From the NCBI RefSeq assembly GCF_003412455.1, contig NZ_QTJU01000011.1, positions 1-64,000 on the forward strand: a DNA stretch of 64,000 nucleotides. The letters run 5' to 3'. A program made the position numbers and the translations under genes. Source of the stretch: Deminuibacter soli. Its GTDB lineage: Bacteria; Bacteroidota; Bacteroidia; Chitinophagales; Chitinophagaceae. Below the pieces are notes generated by a model that worked only from the letters and a program-made list of their open reading frames with translations, was not told where the DNA came from and ran no database searches. Below are positions 8,757-18,361 of this stretch, in pieces (within the stretch, counting starts at the first letter, position 1; each line of letters starts with the position of its first letter).

Positions 8757-8805
8757 TTTATTAGCTTTGAGCCCTTAGCTTCGAGCTATGAGCAATTAAA
8801 AGAAT
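8757..8805. repeat. AGCTTTGAGC-word repeat in the rpsQ-rplN spacer
   Basis: The spacer reads as iterated words TTAGCTTTGAGCCC, TTAGCTTCGAGC and TATGAGC. Related words recur in the rpmC-rpsQ spacer at about 9135-9230. Confidence 0.5.
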
Positions 8806-8866
8806 ATGGTTTCAGAGGCTGCTGCCGGCTAAGGCCATTGCAAGCAGCTTGGCGCACTAAGTGCAA

Positions 8867-9124
8867 TTATTTCGCTTTTTCTACTACTTCTACCAGTCTC
8901 CAGCGCTTTGTTTTGCTCAGCGGGCGTGTTTCCATGATTTTCACGATGTCACCGATAGTGCACTCGTTCTTTTCATCATGTGCATGAAACTTGGTAGTTT
9001 TTTTAACGAATTTTCCGTAGATAGGGTGTTTTACTTTTCTTTCTACAGCTACAGTGACAGTTTTTGTCATTTTGTTGCTGCTAACCACCCCGATCCTTGT
9101 TTTTCGCAAATTTCTTTCAGCCAT
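8867..9124 (-). CDS. rpsQ: 30S ribosomal protein S17
   Basis: This is an 85-residue OB-fold protein that binds 16S rRNA early in assembly. It begins [19 protein letters not shown] and contains [20 protein letters not shown] with the typical [19 protein letters not shown]. It lies between rpmC and rplN. Confidence 0.97.
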   Translation of the reverse strand: MAERNLRKTRIGVVSSNKMTKTVTVAVERKVKHPIYGKFVKKTTKFHAHDEKNECTIGDIVKIMETRPLSKTKRWRLVEVVEKAK

Positions 9125-9129
9125 TGTTA

Positions 9130-9232
9130 TAATTTTTAGCTTTGAGCTCCGAGCTTATGCCCTGAGCAATGTTGTTCGTCACCTCGTGTATAAGCCAGCG
9201 GCCTTGCACTCGAGGCTCACAGCTTTAGTTAT
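9130..9232. repeat. AGCTTTGAGC-word inverted repeat in the rpmC-rpsQ spacer
   Basis: The left arm contains TAGCTTTGAGCTCCGAGCTT and CCCTGAGC. The right arm contains CTCGAGGCTCACAGCTTTAG, so the arms are partly complementary. The words match those in the next spacer (about 8757-8805). Confidence 0.5.
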
Positions 9233-9441
9233 TTTGCCAGTTTCCTTTTAGATACTTCCGTTTTTAAACGGGCAACATCTCTTCTCAGGTTGCGGATGGT
9301 CATTGGGTTCTCGAGCGGAGAAATTGCGTGTGCAAACTCCAGCTTCTTCAAACGCAATTCATCGTCCTGGATGCGGGCTTTCAGATCCGCTTCGCTCAGA
9401 TCTTTCAGTCCGTTATTGAATTCAACAGTTTTCTTAGCCAT
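9229..9441 (-). CDS. rpmC: 50S ribosomal protein L29
   Basis: This is a 70-residue two-helix protein at the polypeptide exit. The C-terminal half contains the family pattern ENPMTIRNLRRDVARLKTEV. It lies between rplP and rpsQ. Confidence 0.95.
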   Translation of the reverse strand: MAKKTVEFNNGLKDLSEADLKARIQDDELRLKKLEFAHAISPLENPMTIRNLRRDVARLKTEVSKRKLAK

Positions 9442-9444
9442 TGT

Positions 9445-9542
9445 TCTAATTTGAAAATTTGAAAGTTGGAAAATTTGAAAATGTTCACTTCAGCTGTTGT
9501 GCCTGTTCGCACATGCACTCCGGCACATCTTCAAATTATCAC
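9445..9542. repeat. TTTGAAAAT-word repeat in the rplP-rpmC spacer
   Basis: Iterated words (ATTTGAAAATTTGAAAGTTG, then AAAATTTGAAAATG) form a left arm. A shorter CACATCTTCAAATTATC forms a right arm. The middle is unique sequence of about 45 bases. Confidence 0.55.
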
Positions 9543-9543
9543 G

Positions 9544-9963
9544 TTAGCCCTGTAAGTCTCTTCTTACAATGAATTTGGTTCTGATCGGCAGTTTCTGTGC
9601 AGCCAGCAACATTGCTTCCTGCGCAACTTCCGGTGTAACACCGTCGCATTCAAATAAAATGCGTCCTGGTTCTACTACGGCAGCCCAGAACTCAGGGTTA
9701 CCTTTACCTTTACCCATCCTCACCTCAAGTGGCTTACGGGTAATTACTTTGTCAGGGAATACCCTGATCCAGATATTTCCCTCACGTTTCATAGCGCGGG
9801 ACATAGACTGGCGGGCAGCCTCAATCTGGCGGTTATTCAACCAGATGGGTTCCATCGCTTTTAAAGCATACGAGCCAAATGCAATGTAAGTGCCTCTTTT
9901 GGCAACTTCACGAATGCGGCCTTTCTGCATTTTCCTGTGTTTCGATCTTTTTGGCTGTAACAT
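9544..9963 (-). CDS. rplP: 50S ribosomal protein L16
   Basis: L16 organises the A-site region of the peptidyl transferase centre. The 139-residue product begins [18 protein letters not shown] and contains [20 protein letters not shown], a strong family signature. It lies between rpsC and rpmC. Confidence 0.97.
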   Translation of the reverse strand: MLQPKRSKHRKMQKGRIREVAKRGTYIAFGSYALKAMEPIWLNNRQIEAARQSMSRAMKREGNIWIRVFPDKVITRKPLEVRMGKGKGNPEFWAAVVEPGRILFECDGVTPEVAQEAMLLAAQKLPIRTKFIVRRDLQG

Positions 9964-10041
9964 TTTACCCTCCTGTGCTCCCCTGAAGGAGCAAATATTT
10001 TCGTAGAGTGATTAGTTATTGTTTACTATTGGCGCTTCAGG

Positions 10042-10851
10042 TTAATTTCTTCTGTCGCCACCACGGTTACGATCGCCGCCACGGCCACGATCACCACCGC
10101 CTCTTCTGTCTCCGCCGCCGCGACGGTCACCGTCTCTGCGGTCATCGTCCCTTCTTTCCCTTCTCTCGCCACCGGCTTCGTTTTTACCACCGCTAACCAG
10201 GTTCGGGTTCAGTTCACGTTTACCGAGTACTTCACCTTTACAGATCCATACTTTGATACCGATTTTACCGTAAACGGTTTGTGCAAACACGTTCGCGTAA
10301 TCAATATCCATACGGAAGGTATGTAATGGCGTACGGCCTTGTTTGAATTCTTCGCTGCGGGCGATTTCCGCGCCACCCAAACGACCGCTTACTTTAATTT
10401 TGATACCTTCTGCACCCATGCGGAGTGTAGAGGCAATCGCCATTTTAATAGCACGTTTGAAGTTGATACGGTTTTCAATCTGCCTGGCAATGGTATCGCC
10501 TACAATAGTAGCGTCCAGCTCAGGACGGCGGATTTCAAGGATGTTGATCTGTACATCTTCCTTACCTGTCAATTTCTTCAGCTCTTCTTTGATGCGATCA
10601 ACCTCGTTACCACCTTTACCGATGATGATACCAGGTTTAGACGTATGGATAGTAACAATCAGTTTACCCAGTGTACGCTCGATCACAATTTTAGCGATAC
10701 CGCCTTTGTTGATACGGGCATTCAGGTATGTTCTGATTTTGTTGTCTTCGATTAATTTGGCTGCAAAATCTTTCTTGCTGCCATACCAGTTACTTTCCCA
10801 TCCGCGGATGATGCCTAACCTGTTACCAATTGGATTTGCTTTCTGACCCAT
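10042..10851 (-). CDS. rpsC: 30S ribosomal protein S3 with an arginine-glycine-rich tail
   Basis: S3 lines the mRNA entry tunnel and has helicase activity with S4 and S5. The core (about residues 1-220) is canonical: it begins [20 protein letters not shown], has a KH domain around [20 protein letters not shown], and ends with [10 protein letters not shown]. The last 45 residues are a low-complexity tail of repeated GDRR and RGG units. The protein is 269 residues long, against about 210-240 in many bacteria. The start agrees with the family. Such tails are seen in S3 of some other bacteria, and a role in RNA binding is inferred only. Confidence 0.96.
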   Translation of the reverse strand: MGQKANPIGNRLGIIRGWESNWYGSKKDFAAKLIEDNKIRTYLNARINKGGIAKIVIERTLGKLIVTIHTSKPGIIIGKGGNEVDRIKEELKKLTGKEDVQINILEIRRPELDATIVGDTIARQIENRINFKRAIKMAIASTLRMGAEGIKIKVSGRLGGAEIARSEEFKQGRTPLHTFRMDIDYANVFAQTVYGKIGIKVWICKGEVLGKRELNPNLVSGGKNEAGGERRERRDDDRRDGDRRGGGDRRGGGDRGRGGDRNRGGDRRN

Positions 10852-10872
10852 ATAATGGTTTAATAGGTTTTA

Positions 10873-11217
10873 TTAATTATTTGAATCAACTATTATAGTT
10901 ACGTGATTGCTGCGTTTACGTACCCTGTAACCACGGCCCTGCGGTGCAGGACGCATGCGTTTCAAAATACGGCCACCATCAACAAAAACTGTTTTTACCA
11001 CCAGGTTGCTGTCTGCTGCACTGGCACCATTGTTCTTCTGTTCCCAGTTGCTGATAGCACTTTTCAGCAATTTGGCCAAAGGCACCGCATTGTGCTGAGG
11101 ATGAAATTCCAGAATAGCAAGGGCTTTCTCCACCTGCATTCCGCGGATAACATCGGCTAACAAACGCATTTTACGTGGGCCTGTTGGATAGTTGTTAAGT
11201 TTCGCTACTGCTTCCAT
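10873..11217 (-). CDS. rplV: 50S ribosomal protein L22
   Basis: L22 has a loop that reaches into the exit tunnel. The 114-residue product contains [20 protein letters not shown] and the loop region [19 protein letters not shown], both typical. It lies between rpsS and rpsC. Confidence 0.97.
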   Translation of the reverse strand: MEAVAKLNNYPTGPRKMRLLADVIRGMQVEKALAILEFHPQHNAVPLAKLLKSAISNWEQKNNGASAADSNLVVKTVFVDGGRILKRMRPAPQGRGYRVRKRSNHVTIIVDSNN

Positions 11218-11299
11218 TTGTATTATGCTTTCAAAGTTTCGGTTTTAAGGCCTAATGTTAACTATAACCTTAAACCTCAAACTTTAAATGTTAAACGAT

Positions 11300-11569
11300 T
11301 TATTTTTTAGCGCCTGAATGGCCTTTGAAGTTCCTGGTAGGGGCAAATTCACCTAATTTGTGACCTACCATGAATTCTGTTACGTAAACAGGGATGAACT
11401 TGTTACCGTTGTGTACGGCGAAAGTGTGTCCCACAAAATCGGGCGTAATGGTTGAACGGCGGCTCCAGGTTTTGATAACACTTCTTTTGCCTTTGCCTTC
11501 GTTAATGGCCAATACTTTGCCTTCGAGTTTAATGTCTACGTACGGACCTTTTTTAATTGAACGAGCCAT
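11300..11569 (-). CDS. rpsS: 30S ribosomal protein S19
   Basis: This is an 89-residue head protein of the small subunit. It begins [19 protein letters not shown] and has the conserved [20 protein letters not shown] and [19 protein letters not shown]. Start and length are standard. Confidence 0.98.
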   Translation of the reverse strand: MARSIKKGPYVDIKLEGKVLAINEGKGKRSVIKTWSRRSTITPDFVGHTFAVHNGNKFIPVYVTEFMVGHKLGEFAPTRNFKGHSGAKK

Positions 11570-11630
11570 AGTTGATAGTAAGTTGTTTATTTGTCCCGGC
11601 TGTTACACCGGGGCCATTTTAACAAGTTGA

Positions 11631-12470
11631 TTATTTGCTTAATTTTTTACCGTTCCTGCGCTGGATGATCAGTTTGTCAGATCCTTTACCACGTGTACGG
11701 GTAATTTCACCTTTAGCGTATTTACCGGTTCTGCTTCTCGGATGGCCACCTGAAGATTTACCTTCACCACCACCCATTGGGTGATCCACGGGGTTCATCG
11801 CAACACCACGGTTACGTGGGCGGATACCTTTCCAGCGGTTTACACCGGCTTTACCTGCAGTCTCCAGGTTATGGTCGCTGTTGCTGGCCACACCTACAGT
11901 TGCATAACAGCTGATCAATACTTTACGGAGTTCACCGCTTGGCATTTTCAATACTGCATATTTTTCTTCCTTGTTCGCAAGTTGTGCAGAAGCACCGGCG
12001 CTGCGGGCCAATTTACCACCCTGACCAGGCTGCATTTCAATGTTGTGAACATTGGTACCCAAAGGCATGTTCTTCATCATTAATGCGTTGCCGATTTCAG
12101 GAGCTACCGCGTCGCCGGCTGTTACAGTGGCGCCAACCTGCAGACCCTGGGGGGCAATGATGTAGCGTTTTTCACCATCTGCATATTGCAACAGTGCGAT
12201 GAAAGCGGTACGGTTTGGATCGTATTCGATAGACACTACTTTCGCAGCGATATCACGTTTGTTACGTTTGAAATCAATGATACGATAGTGTTTTTTGTTA
12301 CCACCACCGATATAACGCATAGCACGACGGCCCTGAGCGTTACGACCACCTGTGCCGCTGATTGGCTCCAACAAGCTCTTCTCAGGTTCGTTGGTAGTGA
12401 TTTCAGCGTAGGCATTGCCGATTCTCCAGCGTGTGCCTGCGGTCATTGGTTTGTACTTCTTTAATGCCAT
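11631..12470 (-). CDS. rplB: 50S ribosomal protein L2
   Basis: L2 is a core protein near the peptidyl transferase centre and subunit bridges. The 279-residue product begins [19 protein letters not shown]. Near its C-terminus it contains the essential segment [20 protein letters not shown] with the conserved histidine. It lies between rplW and rpsS. Confidence 0.98.
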   Translation of the reverse strand: MALKKYKPMTAGTRWRIGNAYAEITTNEPEKSLLEPISGTGGRNAQGRRAMRYIGGGNKKHYRIIDFKRNKRDIAAKVVSIEYDPNRTAFIALLQYADGEKRYIIAPQGLQVGATVTAGDAVAPEIGNALMMKNMPLGTNVHNIEMQPGQGGKLARSAGASAQLANKEEKYAVLKMPSGELRKVLISCYATVGVASNSDHNLETAGKAGVNRWKGIRPRNRGVAMNPVDHPMGGGEGKSSGGHPRSRTGKYAKGEITRTRGKGSDKLIIQRRNGKKLSK

Positions 12471-12576
12471 TTTTGGTTCTTTTTACCCCTATCCCCTTTC
12501 AGGGAAATTTGATTAAAATCTTCAACACTTTGCGGCGGTTGAATCAGCCTTCCTTCCCTGCCCTGCGGCAAGGGGG

Positions 12577-12876
12577 TTAAATGTTAGCGTACAGGTCAAT
12601 TGCTTCACCTTCTGCTACGGTTACGTAAGCCTTTTTATAAGCAGGCTTAACACCCTGGATAAAACCGGCTTTTGTAAAGCGGGTTTTGTTTTTACCAGGC
12701 ACAACCACGGTATTTACCTCCGTTACAGATACGCCATAAAAAGTTTCAACTGCTTTTTTAATTTCCAGTTTGTTGGCTTTGCGGCTTACTTTAAAAGCAT
12801 ACCTGTGCAGTTTTTCCTGCTGGGCGTTTGCTTTTTCTGTCAGGATTGGTTTTACTAAAACTTCGTTCAGTTTCAT
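12577..12876 (-). CDS. rplW: 50S ribosomal protein L23
   Basis: L23 sits at the exit tunnel and docks trigger factor and SRP. The 99-residue product has VLVKPILTEKANAQQEKLHR near the start and NKLEIKKAVETFYGVSVTEV in the middle. It lies between rplD and rplB. Confidence 0.96.
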   Translation of the reverse strand: MKLNEVLVKPILTEKANAQQEKLHRYAFKVSRKANKLEIKKAVETFYGVSVTEVNTVVVPGKNKTRFTKAGFIQGVKPAYKKAYVTVAEGEAIDLYANI

Positions 12877-12884
12877 CTTATCTC

Positions 12885-12966
12885 AATTTGAGAATTTTGA
12901 AAATTGGCGTTCCGGAAATTTCTGATGGCTTCAAGTTCATCTGCACATTTCCAAACCGGCACGTTT
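12885..12966. repeat. Degenerate TTTGAAAAT-word repeat in the rplD-rplW spacer
   Basis: A left arm TCAATTTGAGAATTTTGAAA and a right arm CTGCACATTTCCAAACCGGC flank about 45 bases of unique sequence. The layout copies that of the rplP-rpmC spacer, but this copy is more diverged. Confidence 0.4.
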
Positions 12967-12967
12967 A

Positions 12968-13603
12968 CTAGGCTTCTGCAGCAGCTTCATCAACAAATAC
13001 TTTCGCTGCGTTTTCAGTGATTACCAGAACATCGGCGTTTACAATATCGTACGTGCTGATGTCGGCCAGTAATGTGCTGTTTACAGCTGAAATGTTGCGG
13101 AGGCTCAGGTACAGGTTGTCGTTGTATTCAGGTAAAACAAACAAGGTTTTTTTACCGTTAACATTGAGGCTCTTCAATACTTCAGTAAATACTTTGGTTT
13201 TAGGAGCATCGTAGTTAATGTCTTCTACAACAACGATGGCGTTTTCTTTTGCTTTGTAAGCCAGTGCAGACATTTTAGCAAGGTCTTTCACTTTCTTGTT
13301 CAGCTTAAAGCCATAACCGTGTGGTTTAGGTCCGAAGATAGTACCACCACCTTTATACAAAGGGTTACGGATATTACCTTTACGAGAACCACCGGTACCT
13401 TTCTGGCGGTGCAGTTTGCGGCTCGCACCGTGTACTTCAGCACGGGTTTTCACTTTATGTGTACCCTGGCGCTGAGCAGCCTGGTATTGTTTTACAGCCA
13501 GGTAGATCACATGATCATTGGGCTCAATACCGAATATATCGTCCGGCAGCTCAATTGACCTACCGGTTTTTTGTCCTTTTGTATTTAAAACTTCTACTTG
13601 CAT
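12968..13603 (-). CDS. rplD: 50S ribosomal protein L4
   Basis: L4 has a long loop at the tunnel constriction and is an autoregulator of the S10 operon in Escherichia coli. The 211-residue product contains the loop signature RKLHRQKGTGGSRKGNIRNP and GGGTIFGPKPHGYGFKLNKK. It lies between rplC and rplW. Confidence 0.97.
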   Translation of the reverse strand: MQVEVLNTKGQKTGRSIELPDDIFGIEPNDHVIYLAVKQYQAAQRQGTHKVKTRAEVHGASRKLHRQKGTGGSRKGNIRNPLYKGGGTIFGPKPHGYGFKLNKKVKDLAKMSALAYKAKENAIVVVEDINYDAPKTKVFTEVLKSLNVNGKKTLFVLPEYNDNLYLSLRNISAVNSTLLADISTYDIVNADVLVITENAAKVFVDEAAAEA

Positions 13604-13620
13604 CGTGATCAGATTAAGAT

Positions 13621-14238
13621 TTATTTCTGGATTAAAACGATGGAACCGTTATGTCCCGGGATAGAACCGCTGATTAAGATGTAATTCTTTTCAGGGAAGA
13701 TTTTCACCACTTTCAGACCTTTGATTTTAACGCGGTCGTTACCCATGCGGCCGGCCATTCTCATACCTTTGAATACACGTGAAGGATAAGAAGAACCACC
13801 GATTGAACCCGGAGCGCGCTGACGGTCGTGCTGGCCGTGTGACTGTTCGCCTACACCGCTAAAGCCGTGACGTTTAACAACACCCTGAAAACCTTTACCT
13901 TTTGAGGTACCTACCACATCAACTTTTTCACCTTCAGTGAAAATGTCAACGGTAACGGTTTCGCCTAAATTTTTATCCAGAGAATAATCGCGGAATTCTT
14001 TTACGAATTGCTTAGGAGCAGTCTGGGCTTTGGAGAAGTGATTAATGTCGCCCTTGGTAGCATGCTTTTCTTTCTTGTCGCCGAAAGCTAACTGTAATGC
14101 AGTGTAACCGTCTGTATCCTGAGATTTTACCTGGGTTACAACGTTTGGGCCAGCTTCAATGATGGTGCAGGCTGTCTGCTTGCCATCGGGACTGAAGATG
14201 CTGGTCATCCCAATTTTTTTTCCAATAATTCCTTTCAT
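13621..14238 (-). CDS. rplC: 50S ribosomal protein L3
   Basis: L3 is an early-assembly protein that reaches the peptidyl transferase centre. The 205-residue product begins [20 protein letters not shown] and contains [20 protein letters not shown] followed by the [18 protein letters not shown] segment, all standard. The frame is open 20 codons upstream, but the family starts at the [12 protein letters not shown] motif. An unusually long spacer precedes it. Confidence 0.96.
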   Translation of the reverse strand: MKGIIGKKIGMTSIFSPDGKQTACTIIEAGPNVVTQVKSQDTDGYTALQLAFGDKKEKHATKGDINHFSKAQTAPKQFVKEFRDYSLDKNLGETVTVDIFTEGEKVDVVGTSKGKGFQGVVKRHGFSGVGEQSHGQHDRQRAPGSIGGSSYPSRVFKGMRMAGRMGNDRVKIKGLKVVKIFPEKNYILISGSIPGHNGSIVLIQK

Positions 14239-14619
14239 CTTGTTTTGCGGTTTTTGCCCCGCAAGGTTGGAAGGACATCCCTTTTCATTTGCTGCCACTC
14301 AATCCTTGGGCAGATTCAAAGGGTTCAATCCCCTGTTTGCCACCGACCTTTTCCTTTGTTCAGCCTGCATCTCACTTTTGAAACGCAATGTTTACCATTC
14401 ATGAGGTAAACGAAGCCGGGGGAAGTACCGGTGGTAAACAAACCTCGAAGGGCTTGTTTATATTTATATCCTGCCATGGTGTTGGCACCATAACAGCGTG
14501 ATACTATCTTACATCAGAGCTCTTTTCCCAACCCCACGGGCAGGTTGATTGAGAGATGACAATATAATTTACTTCAAAAGAACTTGCCTGTTGAAAGCCA
14601 TACACCGTATGGCAACTCA
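14239..14619 (-). promoter_or_regulatory. Long rpsJ-rplC spacer with two hairpins
   Basis: This gene-free spacer is far longer than the other gaps of the cluster. Two hairpins stand out. One pairs TAAACAAACC with GGCTTGTTTA (14435-14460, one wobble, six-base loop). The other pairs GTTTACC with GGTAAAC (14390-14411). A third perfect one, GCCATAC/GTATGGC, lies just after the rpsJ stop (14598-14614). None is followed by a clear T run. A role as an mRNA leader for rplC is inferred from length and structure only. Confidence 0.4.
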
Positions 14620-14925
14620 TCATGCTTTAATTTCTACCTCAACACCTGAAGGCAGGTCGAGCTTGCTCAGCGCATCTACTGTTCTTGAAGAAGATGTGTA
14701 GATATCCAGCAAACGCTTGTGCGTACAAAGCTGGAACTGCTCACGGCTCTTCTTGTTAACGTGCGGTGAACGCAACACGGTAAAAATTTTCTTGTGCGTA
14801 GGCAAAGGAATTGGACCTGTAACTACTGCACCAGTACTGCGTACTGTCTTAACAATTTTCTCGGCAGATTTGTCTACCAAGTTGTGGTCGTATGACTGTA
14901 ATTTGATTCGGATTCTTTGAGACAT
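14620..14925 (-). CDS. rpsJ: 30S ribosomal protein S10
   Basis: S10 is a small-subunit head protein and, as NusE, a transcription antitermination factor. The 101-residue product begins [20 protein letters not shown] and has the typical [20 protein letters not shown] and [17 protein letters not shown]. It is the first gene of the S10 cluster. A promoter match lies about 30 bases upstream. Confidence 0.98.
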   Translation of the reverse strand: MSQRIRIKLQSYDHNLVDKSAEKIVKTVRSTGAVVTGPIPLPTHKKIFTVLRSPHVNKKSREQFQLCTHKRLLDIYTSSSRTVDALSKLDLPSGVEVEIKA

Positions 14926-14956
14926 AACCTTTACCCAGTATTTCCTTTTGGGAGCG

Positions 14957-14987
14957 CAAAGGTATGTTTATGAATTGGATTATTCAA
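14957..14987 (-). promoter_or_regulatory. Promoter of the S10 cluster
   Basis: On the minus strand a TTG is followed after 20 bases by TACCTTTG. This fits the Bacteroidota housekeeping pattern (TTTG or TTG, about 20 bases, TAnnTTTG). The box lies about 30 bases upstream of the rpsJ start. Together with the terminator after fusA it makes rpsJ the probable first gene of its own transcript. Confidence 0.65.
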
Positions 14988-15344
14988 GATTTTCTGTGAC
15001 TAATTTTTATAAAAAGCCTTAAAATATGCACATTTCTCCCGAAAATGCAGATCTGACAAGTATTTCAGCGGAAAAACCGGGGTACAATTTACAGCGAAAT
15101 ATTATTGTTTATCAATAACTTATGCAGCATTTACTTCGCCGCAGCAACATCGATGAAAAACCGGTGAACTATTTTTCCGCACTGCGTCAAATTCTTTAGG
15201 AAGAGGTGGATTTAAGACATCCCCTCCCTTGTTGCCGGTTAGCTATTAATGGTTCGTTAGCACCCATGAACAAGCCCGCCCGCAAACACATTTTAAGGCC
15301 CCTTCCCTGGCATGCCGGTCTTGAGGCAGGCACCCGGCCATCCT
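14988..15344. other. Spacer between fusA and the rpsJ promoter
   Basis: This AT-rich stretch upstream of the rpsJ promoter has no open frame that looks real and no recognised RNA. It may hold sites acting on the rpsJ promoter, but none can be identified from the sequence alone. Confidence 0.3.
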
Positions 15345-15378
15345 AAAAACAAACAGCCCCCCGTTTGATGCGGGGGGC
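15345..15378 (-). terminator. Terminator of fusA
   Basis: GCCCCCCG pairs with CGGGGGGC around a seven-base loop. On the minus strand a T-rich run (TGTTTGTTTTT) follows. It lies 22 bases past the fusA stop and separates fusA from the S10 cluster. Confidence 0.8.
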
Positions 15379-15399
15379 CGTTTAAAAGTATGGAGGGAA

Positions 15400-17550
15400 T
15401 TAGTCTTCTACTTTTACTTTGCCTTTGCTCTTAGAAATCACTTCTTCAGCGATGTTGTTAGGAGCAGGGTTGTAATGGCTGAACTCCATGGTTGAAGTTG
15501 CACGGCCAGATGACAGTGAACGCAGCTGTGTTACATAACCAAACATTTCGCTCAATGGAACTTTGGCTTTAATCACCTGCAGGTTGGCACGGCTGTCCAT
15601 ACCTTCCAGCATACCGCGGCGACGGTTAAGGTCACCTGTTACATCACCCATATACTGGTCAGGCGTCAGTACTTCCACTTTCATGATAGGCTCAAGCAGT
15701 GTGGGTTTTGCTTTGCGGCCAGCTTCACGGAAACCGGATTTGGCACACAACTCAAAGCTCATAGAATCAGAATCCACATCATGGTAGCTACCATCAAATA
15801 CACGCACTTTCATGTTGTTAACAGGGTAACCTGCCAGTACACCGGTGCTCATTGATGTTTCAAAACCTTTCTGGATAGCAGGAACAAACTCTTTAGGGAT
15901 AGAACCACCAAAGATATCGTTCACAAACTGGAAGCTTTTGCCTTCGTTTTCTTTCAGCCATTCTGCGTCAGCAGGACCAATTGAGAACTGGATGTCGGCG
16001 AATTTACCACGGCCACCAGACTGTTTTTTCAACACTTCACGGTGTTCGATAGTAGTACCGAAAGATTCTTTGTAAGCAACCTGGGGCGCACCCTGGTTAA
16101 CTTCTACCTTAAACTCACGACGCATACGGTCAATGATGATTTCAAGGTGCAGCTCACCCATGCCACGCAGGATGGTTTGGCCGGTATCTTCATCGGTATT
16201 TACACGCAGTGTAGGATCTTCTTCTACCAGTTTAGCAATAGCCATACCCATTTTATCAACGTCGGCCTGTGTTTTAGGCTCAACAGCGATAGCGATTACA
16301 GGCTCAGGGATGAACATGTTTTCGAGGGTGATAGGATGATCTTCGTCACACAGGGTGTCACCGGTTTTAATTTCTTTGAAACCTACAGCCGCAGCGATAT
16401 CACCGGCTTCGATGAAATCGATAGGGTTCTGTTTGTTCGCAAACATCTTCATGATACGGCTGATACGCTCTTTTTTACCGCTTCTTACGTTGAGTACATA
16501 AGAACCAGCGTCGAGGTGACCGCTATAACACCTGAAGAATGCCAGGCGACCCACGAATGGATCGGTCATAATTTTGAAAGCCAGTGCAGAGAATGGTTCT
16601 TTTGCATCAGCTTTACGTGTGATAGGCTCACCGGTGCTGGGATCGGTACCAACGGTATCTTCGATATCAACAGGTGAAGGCAGGTAACGGCAAACCGCAT
16701 CCAGTGCAGTTTGTACACCTTTGTTTTTGAAAGAAGAACCACACATCATCGGAACGATGCTCAGGTCGATGGTTGCTTTGCGAATCGCTTCATGCATTTC
16801 AGCTTCTGTAATGCTGTTAGGATCTTCAAAGAATTTCTCCATCAGGGTATCGTCGTATTCAGCTACGGCTTCTACCAGGTTCGCTCTCCATTCATTGGCT
16901 TCGTCTACCATGTCAGCAGGTACATCGATCTCATCGAATGTCATACCTTCTGTTTCCATGTGCCAGATGATACCTTTCATTTTAATCAGGTCAACCACAC
17001 CGGTGAAGTTATCTTCTGCACCGATAGGCAGCTGCAGGGGAACCGCTTTGGCACCCAGCATTTCTTTAACCTGGTTAACCACCATCAGAAAGTCAGCACC
17101 GGAACGGTCCATTTTGTTAACGAAACCAATACGGGGAACTTTGTAACGGTTAGCCTGGCGCCAAACTGTTTCTGACTGGGGCTCAACACCGTCAACCGCA
17201 GAAAACAGGGCAATCAGACCATCCAGAACACGCATTGAACGTTCTACTTCTACAGTGAAGTCCACGTGACCCGGAGTATCGATGATATTGAAATAGTATT
17301 TTTTAGTATTGGCGTCGGCTTTACCTTTTACTGTAGGGAAGTTCCACTGGCAGCTAACGGCAGCTGAAGTGATGGTGATACCCCTTTCTTTCTCCTGCTC
17401 CATCCAGTCTGTGGTAGCGGCACCATCATGCACCTCTCCAATTTTGTGAATCATACCGGTATAGCGCAGGATACGCTCGGTAGTTGTGGTTTTACCGGCA
17501 TCAATGTGAGCGGCAATACCAAAATTGCGTTGAAATCTCAAGTCCGCCAT
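15400..17550 (-). CDS. fusA: Elongation factor G
   Basis: EF-G is the GTPase that drives translocation of tRNA and mRNA on the ribosome. The 716-residue product has the P-loop AHIDAGKT (residues 14-21), the switch region [14 protein letters not shown], and NKMD for guanine recognition. The remaining domains end in the usual acidic/basic tail. Length is normal. It stands alone: rpsG is about 4.5 kb away instead of adjacent, and a terminator follows. Confidence 0.97.
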   Translation of the reverse strand: MADLRFQRNFGIAAHIDAGKTTTTERILRYTGMIHKIGEVHDGAATTDWMEQEKERGITITSAAVSCQWNFPTVKGKADANTKKYYFNIIDTPGHVDFTVEVERSMRVLDGLIALFSAVDGVEPQSETVWRQANRYKVPRIGFVNKMDRSGADFLMVVNQVKEMLGAKAVPLQLPIGAEDNFTGVVDLIKMKGIIWHMETEGMTFDEIDVPADMVDEANEWRANLVEAVAEYDDTLMEKFFEDPNSITEAEMHEAIRKATIDLSIVPMMCGSSFKNKGVQTALDAVCRYLPSPVDIEDTVGTDPSTGEPITRKADAKEPFSALAFKIMTDPFVGRLAFFRCYSGHLDAGSYVLNVRSGKKERISRIMKMFANKQNPIDFIEAGDIAAAVGFKEIKTGDTLCDEDHPITLENMFIPEPVIAIAVEPKTQADVDKMGMAIAKLVEEDPTLRVNTDEDTGQTILRGMGELHLEIIIDRMRREFKVEVNQGAPQVAYKESFGTTIEHREVLKKQSGGRGKFADIQFSIGPADAEWLKENEGKSFQFVNDIFGGSIPKEFVPAIQKGFETSMSTGVLAGYPVNNMKVRVFDGSYHDVDSDSMSFELCAKSGFREAGRKAKPTLLEPIMKVEVLTPDQYMGDVTGDLNRRRGMLEGMDSRANLQVIKAKVPLSEMFGYVTQLRSLSSGRATSTMEFSHYNPAPNNIAEEVISKSKGKVKVED

Positions 17551-17581
17551 AAAAATTTTATGTTTTTAAATTTTCGAGCGG

Positions 17582-17589
17582 CAAAGGTA
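17582..17589 (-). promoter_or_regulatory. Probable -7 box of fusA
   Basis: The minus strand reads TACCTTTG followed by GCCG, about 30 bases before the fusA start. It is the same box and the same distance as for rpsL and rpsJ. A clear TTTG at the -33 position is not visible, so this match is weaker. Confidence 0.5.
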
Positions 17590-17766
17590 CTAATTATTAC
17601 AGATTGTACAGAATTACCCCCGGAATAAAAAATGCTTAAGAATAATTTCACACAGCATTTCACCGTAAAAACATTTAAAGGCCCTTAAAATATGATGCAA
17701 CCGGCACAATTTGAAGCCCTTAGCAAAAAAATGACGTAACTTATATACTGTAAAATATAATGCCAT

Positions 17767-18213
17767 ATGAAACTCCTGAACCATACCGACCGGTGGGATA
17801 ACAGCGATGGACCCACCATTTTTGACCTGCTCCGCATTTTTTTAGGGGTTGCACTCTTTGCCAAAGGCCTCGAATTTATCCGCTTTAACCAGGCCGTAAG
17901 CGATGTGATTGAACAGAGCGGTTTACTGCCTTTTTTGCCTTCCAACCACGTTATGCTGTATATCGTGATCGGCCACCTGCTGTGCGGGCTGCTCATCATT
18001 GTAGGCTTGTGCACACGGCTATCCTGCCTGCTGATGCTGCCTGTACTGATCGGCGCTTTTGTGATTACCGTACAACAAAACAACCGGGTGCTTATTCCCT
18101 ACTCTGACCTCTGGATTGTGGTAACCATGAACATATTGCTGCTATTCTTCCTGCTGGAAGGAGCCGGCGCATTCTCCCTCTGGGAAAGCCTGCACGCGAA
18201 GCGGCAGCACTGA
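17767..18213 (+). CDS. DoxX-like small integral membrane protein
   Basis: The 148-residue product has about four hydrophobic segments. It begins with a soluble stretch, then FDLLRIFLGVALFAKGLEFI, a pattern like the first helix of DoxX-family proteins. The exact role of such proteins is often unknown; some act in redox or stress responses at the membrane. It is the only plus-strand gene between rpsG and fusA and converges on the bestrophin gene. The family call rests on the hydrophobic pattern and is moderate. Confidence 0.7.
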   Translation: MKLLNHTDRWDNSDGPTIFDLLRIFLGVALFAKGLEFIRFNQAVSDVIEQSGLLPFLPSNHVMLYIVIGHLLCGLLIIVGLCTRLSCLLMLPVLIGAFVITVQQNNRVLIPYSDLWIVVTMNILLLFFLLEGAGAFSLWESLHAKRQH

Positions 18214-18216
18214 TCG

Positions 18217-18260
18217 TAAAAAAACTGCCCCTGCGTCCGTGGAAACGGTGCAGGAGCAGT
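18217..18260 (-). terminator. Terminator downstream of the bestrophin gene
   Basis: A long stem pairs ACTGCCCCTGC with GCAGGAGCAGT (one mismatch). An inner CCGT/ACGG hairpin caps it. On the minus strand seven T follow. It lies about 100 bases past the bestrophin stop and only a few bases past the convergent DoxX-like stop. Confidence 0.75.
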
Positions 18261-18361
18261 GCATACCTAATACAGTTGGTAAGCCCCGAAGGCCGCCGGT
18301 AAACCCTGACACCCGGCATTAGCCTTCGTGTTTTCAGCAATCATTCAACTTTACCCTCTTC

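Noticed and set aside
14281-14345. tRNA-like sequence with GGTTCAATCCC between rplC and rpsJ
   Set aside because: Only the T-arm-like string is present. An acceptor stem, a D arm and an anticodon arm in register could not be found.
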